Part shown: piece by piece, positions 1-6,900 of the stretch | Layout of the letters: each line of letters begins with the position of its first letter | Numbering within the stretch: position 1 is the stretch's first letter | NCBI GenBank assembly: GCA_001275005.1 | Contig: JWZX01001784.1 | Span: 1 to 16,750 of the forward strand | Source: Chrysochromulina tobinii | Taxonomy: Eukaryota; Haptophyta; Prymnesiales; Chrysochromulinaceae | Direction of reading: 5' to 3' | DNA length: 16,750 nt | The notes under the pieces: generated by a model | The model's input: the letters and a program-made list of their open reading frames with translations, nothing else | What the model was told of the DNA's origin: nothing | Databases searched by the model: none | Made by a program: the position numbers and the translations under genes

Positions 1-162
1 TAGCATGTGTCTCAGTTGAGGCCTGGCCTGTATTGTATTGTTTTGTCTTCACGGCTGTGCTGCTTTCGTGTTGTGTGTATTAACATGAATGAATAGCATC
101 TCTCTAAAAACGGTGTTGGACATGGACGACCCAGTCACACACCTGTGCGGACCCTCCCGGAT

Positions 163-1434
163 ATGGACGATCCCGTCGCCACCGCGTGGCGTGCCTTGTT
201 CCGAAGCGGCGTCGTCGCCCGCGTGTGGGAGTGCCCGGAGTACAGCACTGACACCATCACCGGCCTCCTGCAATGCGCTGAGTCTGAGAGCGAAGGTCAC
301 CACGCCGCTGCATCCTTGTTGCGTTGGGACGTTCCAATCACCACATGGGGCTCGACCGAGATGATTCCGACAGAGGCTGAGCTGACGCCACAACGGATTG
401 GCCGCTTCGAAAGTGTCTGGCCTCGAGGTAATGCTTCACGCCCGCACCAAATGAAGATAGGCAGCCTCTTCTTTGACGTACCAAGCCATCGGCGTGGGTA
501 CGCCTATGCCCACGATGCTTGGCGAGTGGTCAAGGCCGATTCGGAAGAGCGCATGTGCGACCCAGCGCGCACATCGACCTACATATGGCAGAAGCTGCAG
601 AGCCAAGAACGCGGCGGCGGCCCACCGCGGATGTGGCACTGCGCGCATCGCGACTGGGATGCGATGTTGCGAGACTATGGCGCCTGGTCACTCTTCGTCG
701 CAGCGCGAGATCGACCGACGGCTGAGATTCAAGGCCATAACCAGATTCATCTCAGTTGGAATGCCACCCAAGTGTCCGCCCTCTTTTATCTCAACGAGTC
801 ATGGCGGTGGCACGACGCAGAGCCTGCACTGCTCGCCGCCGCACTGGACTCGGCGCAAAGGGCCCACGACAAGTTGCGCTACGTGCTATGGCGGGCAGCG
901 CAGCCTGCACTGCTCGCCTGCTCATCCGCCTGCTCCTCATCGCACCGCCGCCTGATGCAACTCTCGGGGCTGCCGATCCTTCAGATGCGCATCGACCGGC
1001 AGTACCGGTCTTTGCTGGAGCGCTTTTCAATCGTGGCGCAGCAGAGTCCACAGCTCTCGACACCTCTCCCTGACATGGTCGCGTTGCGCGACCATCAGCG
1101 GACCTTCCAATCTGCAGCCAGGACGAGCATGCCTCCCAAGCACTTTGAGCGGCGGAAGCTGTGGCTCGGCGATACGGATGCCATCGGCCCGAAGCGACGC
1201 TGCAACGTCACCATCTACCAGGCGCGATTCGTGCGTCGAGGCGTGCAACTCGGGCGGGGCAACGCTTCGTGCTGGCCGCTGCCCGAGCCAGGCACGTCAG
1301 TCGCTGCATGGCCTCGGGAGCCTCCGTGGATAGACGATATCTACACGTCTAAGCCTCTAGTCCGCTCTGGTCCAAGTGGTAGCTCCGCTCGTAAATCTAT
1401 TCACGTGGCTGCACGGGCGGGCGTATTCGTATAG
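163..1434 (+). CDS. Unrecognised protein, probably secretory/luminal (5' end uncertain)
   Basis: An open frame gives about 423 residues from the first in-frame ATG at 163. An in-frame TAG at 94-96 bounds it upstream, although an upstream exon spliced on after that point is possible. I recognise no catalytic family. Five of the six asparagines sit in N-x-S/T sequons (about residues 90, 200, 211, 348 and 367), which points to passage through the ER and Golgi. No signal peptide or membrane segment is visible at this start, so one may lie in an unseen 5' exon. The middle part (about residues 155-250) is rich in Trp, His and Arg. Its pattern of a HNQIHLSW stretch followed by an ALFYLNESW stretch and an Ala-rich helix weakly recalls uncharacterised algal secreted proteins, but that is memory only. 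The gene converges on the demethylase gene, whose stop is 297 bp beyond this one. Confidence is good for coding and low for role. Confidence 0.6.
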   Translation: MDDPVATAWRALFRSGVVARVWECPEYSTDTITGLLQCAESESEGHHAAASLLRWDVPITTWGSTEMIPTEAELTPQRIGRFESVWPRGNASRPHQMKIGSLFFDVPSHRRGYAYAHDAWRVVKADSEERMCDPARTSTYIWQKLQSQERGGGPPRMWHCAHRDWDAMLRDYGAWSLFVAARDRPTAEIQGHNQIHLSWNATQVSALFYLNESWRWHDAEPALLAAALDSAQRAHDKLRYVLWRAAQPALLACSSACSSSHRRLMQLSGLPILQMRIDRQYRSLLERFSIVAQQSPQLSTPLPDMVALRDHQRTFQSAARTSMPPKHFERRKLWLGDTDAIGPKRRCNVTIYQARFVRRGVQLGRGNASCWPLPEPGTSVAAWPREPPWIDDIYTSKPLVRSGPSGSSARKSIHVAARAGVFV

Positions 1435-1731
1435 GTCAAAAACCTTCCATACAAGTCTGATTCCGACCGGGGAACATGTACCGGATTTTGAATCCGTCCG
1501 GTATAATGAACAAATCTGGGTGGATTTCGCTATGGCGTGCTTATGATGCTTGATGGAAGAGCAGGGCCTAAGAATCAACACGTCCCGCCCGTCTTCAACG
1601 CTGTATCATCCGCGTCGCGTCCCATGCGTTCTGAGCCACACCCGCGCCTCCAGCCTGCGCCTCTCCCTCGGCTTTTGCATCCTTGGGCGGGCGGCGGAGG
1701 CGGCAGTAGGGGCACTTATAGTCGGCATCCT
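1435..1731. other. Convergent intergenic region holding the remnant of a zinc module
   Basis: These 297 bp lie between two genes that end towards each other. The first 150 bp are AT-richer than the coding sequence and show no gene. The right part (about 1590-1731, minus strand) is the shifted-frame tail of a zinc-binding module described separately. No canonical AATAAA was noticed. Confidence 0.5.
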
Positions 1732-1800
1732 TCATGCACGGCTGGGATGACCTTCCTTTCGCCCTTTCTTCCCCCGGCTGCGAAAGCTGCGAGCATCCCC
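1592..1800 (-). pseudogene. Decayed zinc-finger module at the 3' end of the KDM4-like gene
   Basis: The last codons of the demethylase read RSFRSRGKKG, which aligns with CSVCGTGKKG of the J-domain protein (11555-11526). At the two aligned positions the intact TGC (Cys) codons are CGC (Arg) here, at 1789-1791 and 1780-1782. After the stop at 1732-1734 the same homology continues in another minus-strand frame as DADYKCPYCRLRRPPK, with Cys codons at 1712-1714 and 1703-1705. The intact counterpart there is DDWKCPECRPP. The gap between GKKG and the second Cys pair is 44 nt here and 33 nt in the intact copy, an 11-nt difference that breaks the frame. I infer a once-intact CxxC...CxxC finger that lost its first Cys pair and its frame. 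An undetected intron or a sequencing indel could restore the second pair but not the first. Confidence 0.6.
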
Positions 1801-3756
1801 CGAGGTGTCAGGTTCGTCAGGTTCGTCACCAACGCGAGCATCCCCCGAGATGGCTCGCGGCTTGACCGCCCGAGGCGTCACGTGCACGGAGGCTGCCGTG
1901 CGCTTGCGCAGTGGCGAGTCTACGGCCACCGCCTGGGCCGCCGGCTCGCCCCTCTTCGGTTTGGCTCGGACGCGGCTGGGCGCGCCGCCACCGCTGAGGC
2001 CGAGCCGAATGCCGAGCCGTTTGGCGCAGCGATGGCATGGCATGTGGTCGGGCAGCTCCTCATCCCGCACGCCCTTATACGCCGGGTAGCACTCGGTATG
2101 CGACCATGCGCCGCACTCGTCGCACTCGAACATGCGCCCACTCGGCGCATCGCCGGTGGCTGCGCTCGCGTTGGTGACGCCCTCATGCCGGCCACACACG
2201 CATGTGAAGGTCCACGCTTCACTATGGTGGCTCGCGTCGCGCCACGCGTCGAGGCATGCGATGCAGTACAGCTCTGCGGACTCTGCGGCGGCCGCCACGT
2301 CTGCCTCTGATGCGGTAGCCAGCGCTGTGGAAGGCGCTGTGGCGGCCGCCACGTCTGCCACTGTGGAAGGCGCTGTGGAAGGCGCTGTGGAAGGCGCTGT
2401 GGCGCTCGCGGCTGCGGCCAGCTGTGCGGCTTGCGGATAGCAGGCGGCGTGACCCCAGGTGCCGCAGCCGACGCACTCAAACTGCACCCCTTCGGGCCAA
2501 CAAGTTTCGTCATCAAAGCTCGTGCGCAGCTCGCCACACGAGCACTGGAAGACCCACCAGTCCCGCGTGGCCTGTGGGAAGCTGTGTTTGAGCTTGCGGA
2601 TCAGCAGAGCCACATCGATGTACGGCGTCTGGCCGCCGTCGCAGGTGCACGGCGCGGCCGAGGGGCACACGGCACGTGGCAGCCACGTGGCCGCGAGCCC
2701 GAAGTTCACAGCCTCGGCCAAGTTGAAGCCGTGATTGAAGCCCCAGTGCAGAGCGGACGCGAGGACAAGGACGAACGTGCCCTCAGTCTGGAGCAGCTGG
2801 TGAACAGGTATGCCCGCGCGCTTGAGTACGGCCGGCGCGAGCAGTGTTGTCTTGTGGCGCAGAAACTGCGCGCACGCCTTGCGCGCCTCAGGGTACAGGT
2901 TGGCCGTGAGGGTGCGCACGCGCTCCGCATACGCTGGCGGGACCACGTACCAACGCTTCGGCGCGCCGCAGTGCAAGTACGAGGCACCCTGCAGCTCACA
3001 GTCCTCGGTGTGCATCGCGAAGAATGAGCGCCAGCGCCCAAAGTAGAGCATCGAACGATTGAGCCCAGGGATCGGCGGCAGGCTCTGCGTCAGGTCGTGC
3101 CCCGGCCCGCCCGGTAGCGCACCCAAATGCCACTCCTTCATGCTCGGCTCGAACAGGCTGCCAAGCTCGGACGAATCGGCGCCATACACGGGCGCCGGCG
3201 CGCCGGCGATGTGGCGCCAGAAGCGCGAGTCGAGCTCCTCGGGCGTCGCCGCCGCCGGCGCGGCCTCCCGAGCTGAGTCGGCCACAAAGCGTTGCAGCGG
3301 CACGGCGTCCATCAGCTCCATGACCGCTTGGAAGATGCCCGAGCGGCCGACTACGTGCTGTCGGATGGGCTTGATGCGCGTCTCGGGTGCGGCGGCAAGC
3401 CGCTCTGCTAGCCGGTGGGATGCGGCCGACTGACCCTCGGGCACTCCGGGCGTGCGTGCCAATGTTGCGTGATGCTCCCAGCCGGCAGGCGGGATGATCT
3501 GGCAACCGCCAAACGGCCTGATGGCGGGCTCCATGGATTGCACCCAGGTGGCAAAGTCGGCCCACTCCTCGAACGTCGGCCTCAGGACGGGCGCGTCCGG
3601 GCAGAAGTGTTCCGACCTACTTTCATCGAGGTTCCACTTCCACCCGAGCATGCGGCGCTCCTTCTCCGCCGCCATCTTCGCCGTCGCCGCCGCCGTCAGC
3701 CTCCGCCATCGACGCTGTCGCCGAGCAGACTTCGTCAATCGGACGGTTTCTCCCAT
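1732..3756 (-). CDS. KDM4/JMJD2-like histone lysine demethylase with two PHD fingers
   Basis: Predicted 674-residue nuclear Fe(II)/2-oxoglutarate dioxygenase that would remove methyl groups from histone lysines (H3K9/H3K36 in the known family). A JmjN segment is at about residues 59-93. The JmjC domain (about 185-372) has Fe ligands His249, Glu251 and His337, 2-oxoglutarate residues Tyr191 and Lys267, and the KDM4-specific structural zinc site Cys295, His301, Cys370 and Cys372. Two Cys/His-rich PHD fingers follow. The first is interrupted by an Ala/Thr/Pro/Ser-rich repeat between its His-x2-Cys and its last Cys-x2-Cys. The tail is basic. The start at 3756 was chosen because it has an A-rich context (aaaaATGg) and lies just before the conserved part; the frame stays open to 4008, but that would run through the divergent promoter. 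Odd points: Ser259 replaces the usual Asn beside the metal site, and Met replaces the Trp before the His-x-Glu. The 3' end looks truncated relative to a decayed zinc module. Confidence 0.88.
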   Translation of the reverse strand: MGETVRLTKSARRQRRWRRLTAAATAKMAAEKERRMLGWKWNLDESRSEHFCPDAPVLRPTFEEWADFATWVQSMEPAIRPFGGCQIIPPAGWEHHATLARTPGVPEGQSAASHRLAERLAAAPETRIKPIRQHVVGRSGIFQAVMELMDAVPLQRFVADSAREAAPAAATPEELDSRFWRHIAGAPAPVYGADSSELGSLFEPSMKEWHLGALPGGPGHDLTQSLPPIPGLNRSMLYFGRWRSFFAMHTEDCELQGASYLHCGAPKRWYVVPPAYAERVRTLTANLYPEARKACAQFLRHKTTLLAPAVLKRAGIPVHQLLQTEGTFVLVLASALHWGFNHGFNLAEAVNFGLAATWLPRAVCPSAAPCTCDGGQTPYIDVALLIRKLKHSFPQATRDWWVFQCSCGELRTSFDDETCWPEGVQFECVGCGTWGHAACYPQAAQLAAAASATAPSTAPSTAPSTVADVAAATAPSTALATASEADVAAAAESAELYCIACLDAWRDASHHSEAWTFTCVCGRHEGVTNASAATGDAPSGRMFECDECGAWSHTECYPAYKGVRDEELPDHMPCHRCAKRLGIRLGLSGGGAPSRVRAKPKRGEPAAQAVAVDSPLRKRTAASVHVTPRAVKPRAISGDARVGDEPDEPDTSGDARSFRSRGKKGRKEGHPSRA
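2285..2402. repeat. Repeat array inside the first PHD finger of the KDM4-like gene
   Basis: A 12-bp unit (ctgtggaaggcg) occurs about three and a half times at 2361-2402. A larger block (ggccgccacgtctgcc) is duplicated near 2290 and 2344. On the minus strand this encodes APST-type repeats placed between the sixth and seventh zinc ligands of the first PHD finger. It is an in-frame expansion that the fold apparently tolerates as a loop. Confidence 0.75.
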
Positions 3757-3919
3757 TTTTGGTAGAGGTGCTTCGTCACGCGAAATCTCAAAAATAGGAT
3801 TGCGATGTTTGCTCCGTAACTTTTTCACAGCCAATTTAATGTTTAGAAGTCGACTCCCAAGACACGGTAAGGGAGAGGAGGGGCACATCGCACTCTTTTT
3901 GCCGAAGGTCTTCGCGGTC
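3757..3919. promoter_or_regulatory. Divergent (bidirectional) promoter between demethylase and methyltransferase genes
   Basis: These 163 bp separate two start codons pointing away from each other. The stretch is visibly AT-richer than the genes on either side. It has a CCAAT box on the plus strand at 3831-3835, directly followed by an AT-rich TTTAAT at 3835-3840. Promoter function is inferred from position, composition and the CCAAT motif; no transcription start is proven. The SET-gene frame is open through this region back to 3494, but that extension would overlap the demethylase coding start on the other strand. Confidence 0.6.
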
Positions 3920-6900
3920 ATGCGTGGCTCCGCCGGATGGCTTTGCACAAATTGCACTGCATTAAACGATGGGCCGCTCCACCCGACCCAGCGTTGCAAG
4001 AATCCCAAGTGCTATCTGGAGTTTCGAGTTGCCGGCATTGATCTAGATTCAGGGCGCAATCGTAGCCGCGCCGCGAAGCGCCCTGCACCATCCGACACCC
4101 ATGAGACCGATACACCTGTCACGATTCCTTCGCTGGCGCTTGCGATGTGGTCAGCGTCAGCGTCTGCGGAAACAAAAGCATCGTCGAGCTCTGATCCCAT
4201 GAGCTCCGACCCCACCGCTGAGGATGCCTCGATGATGGATGATGATGACGATGTGATGCTTGTCGTCGAGGTGGACCGTGAAGACGAAGACAATGCGGTG
4301 GACGATGACGTCGACGACGACGACGATGCCATCTCCGGCGACCTGGCGCTCGAAGAGCTCGAGCAACAGGAGGCAGAGGTGGAGGGCCGTGAAGAGGTGG
4401 AGGGCCGTGAAGAGGCGAAGGGTTGTGAAGAGGTGGAGGGCCGTGAAGAGGCGAAGGGTTGTGAAGAGGCGAAGGGCCGTGAAGAGGCGGAGGGCCGTGA
4501 AGAGGTTGAGGGCCGTGAAGAGCCCGTGGCCGACCGGCCGGAGCTCGACCCGTCGATGAGATCTGGCCGGAGCTCCCCTCGAGCTGGCATCTGGCCAGAG
4601 CTCGACCCGCAGTCCGACGAGCGGCGAGGGGAGCACCCGAAGCCTGCGGAGATACGGCCGCCGACGAGGGCGCAGCCCCCCCGGAGTTCGCGACTCCTCC
4701 CGCTGACGCAAGCGCTGCCAGCAGGCCAGAAACCCTTTGGTCCTGATCTCATCGGCAAGCGCGTGGGCATCCTCTGGGCGGGTGACTCGCCAGCTCAGTG
4801 GTGGTCGGGCGTCGTGAGCGACTTTTGTTCGCCGGAGCATCTGGTCGTGTACGACGATGGGGAGACCAAGTGGCATAACCTGGTGGTCGAGAGGGCGCTC
4901 GGACAACTGCAGGTCGAGGGTGAGCCGCAGCGGGAGCGCCAGAGGGCGGACGAGAGGGGGGGTGAGAGGGGGGGCGAGAGGGGGGGCGAGGAGAAGGACG
5001 AGGAGAAGGACGAGGTGGACGATGACGTGGAGGATGAGGTGGAGGTGGAGGTGGAGGTGGAGGTGGAGGTGGACACGGCTGCTGGTGGAGAGGCGGCTTC
5101 GGGTTCGTCCAACGGCCACGCTCGCGTCTACCGGCTCTCGGTGCAGTGTGATCGATGCCATCAGTGGCGAGTGCTGCCGCCCGGGACAGCGCGGCCGAAC
5201 CCGGACAGGGAATGGTTTTGCTGGATGCGTCCGGGAGCTGCACAGGACGGGTGCCGCGCGTGCGAGCTCGGGCAGGAGCCCCCGCGTGATTCACATGCAC
5301 ACCTCGAGGAGACCGGGGAGCGGGAAGAGCCAGAGGAGTTGGAGGAGGCCTCTGAGGTGGAGGAGGTGGAGGAGGGCGAGGAGGGCGAGGAGGAGGGCGA
5401 GGAGGAGGGCGAGGAGGGCGAAGACGACGAGAGTGACTCGAGGTTCGACGACGTCTACGAGGTCAAGTCACTGATCAAGGACCGCGTTCGGCGGGTGCGA
5501 GGCAAGGGGCGTGTGCGTCAGTTCCTCATCGAGTGGGAAGGCTACGACCTCTCGCACGCCAGTTGGGAAGATGAAGAGGCGATCTTTGACAAGAACTTGA
5601 TCCTCGAGTTTGAGGAGCGGAAGCGTGAGGAGCGGCGCATGCAACGCAAGCAGTCGCAGGGCGTCAGCAGCGTCCCACTGGGAGGTATGCGGCCCGTCGC
5701 CAGTGCCGGCGGCAGCGGTAGCAGCGGTGGCAGCGGCGGCGGCAGCGGCGGCGGCAGCGGCGGCGGTTACGGCGGCGGCAGCGGCGGCGGTTACGGGCCA
5801 AGCGGACGCCCTCCCCCTCGGTCGTTCACACCCCGGTCGTTCACACCTCGGCCGCCGCGCCCATCCGAACTCCTCAAACGGAAGATGGCGGCCTTGAAGC
5901 GGGCTGCCCAGCTGATGCCGCCGCCGGCACTGCCGCTCGCCAAGCGCCCGAAGGATGGCGCTCATTACGGCGCTCTCGACCGGTCAGGGGCTGTCGCGTG
6001 CTCTGACGCCGCCGGTGCCGCCGGTGCGGCCGGCAGCAGCGTCCAGCACAACAGCATCTGCAGCGTCAGCGGCGGCGGCAGCGGCGGCGGCAGCAGCAGC
6101 ACGGCACTCGTCTTCACGTCGGCGAGCCGACCCAGCATCTTCGATGATCAACGGCCGGCCTCACGATGGCGCCAGATGCGCATCAACTTAGGGCCCGATC
6201 ACCAGGTCGTACTACCTCCCGTATTTGAGCCTCCTGCGCCAGCGCAGCATGTGCTGCGCTGCCTCTGTGACGCGCCAGCACGCTGGCACGCGCCGACGCG
6301 GCGCTGGTGGTGCGCGTACGCGCTGGTCGACGCCCACGACGACGCGCCAATCAACGCCAATCAGAGCTTCGGGGGGGCCGAGGCGTCGTCGTGGGCGCAC
6401 ATGGGCCTCGAGGAAGGGCAACCTTCCCCACAGGTAGAGACAGTCGGGTGTGGCTTCGAGGCGGCGGCACCGCCAGCGGGGCTGTTCGTGCCGCGCTGTG
6501 GCTGCGGCCGGCCGGCGGTGTGGCTGCGACAGCACTGGTGGTGTGCCGCGCCCGCTGGCAGCCCAGTGTGCTGCGGCTTTCAGCTGCGGCATGAGGAGCG
6601 GGCGGCGCCGCAGCTGCTCTCGGAGGCGGCTCTGCTAGCGGAGGTACACGAGGGGCGTGCTGCGCTCCATCGCGCGCAGCAGCTTGCGGCGGAGCGATCG
6701 ACTTGGGTGGATCGCTTCTGCTTCGTGGCACCGGTGGACGACGTCGTGGGGCTTGGCCTCTTTGCACGCGTGCCGTGTGCCAAGGGGCAGATTGTATGCG
6801 AGTACGGCGGGCCGCGGCTGCCGACACGCCTGCTCACACGTGGTGCCTATGCACTGCAAGTGCCCAACACGCAGCACTTCATCGACGGGCATGGCGAAAA

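Noticed and set aside
1537-2310. Long plus-strand frame opposite the demethylase 3' end
   Set aside because: It is antisense to two PHD fingers and a tandem-repeat linker that clearly code on the minus strand, and its own translation shows no domain.
3494-3919. Upstream extension of the SET-gene frame by 142 residues
   Set aside because: It overlaps the demethylase start on the other strand and the AT-richer promoter, and it has no domain or low-complexity style like the rest. Open frames are common in this GC-rich DNA.
4379-4522. CRISPR-like array
   Set aside because: The 18-bp units are directly adjacent without spacers and encode in-frame hexapeptides.
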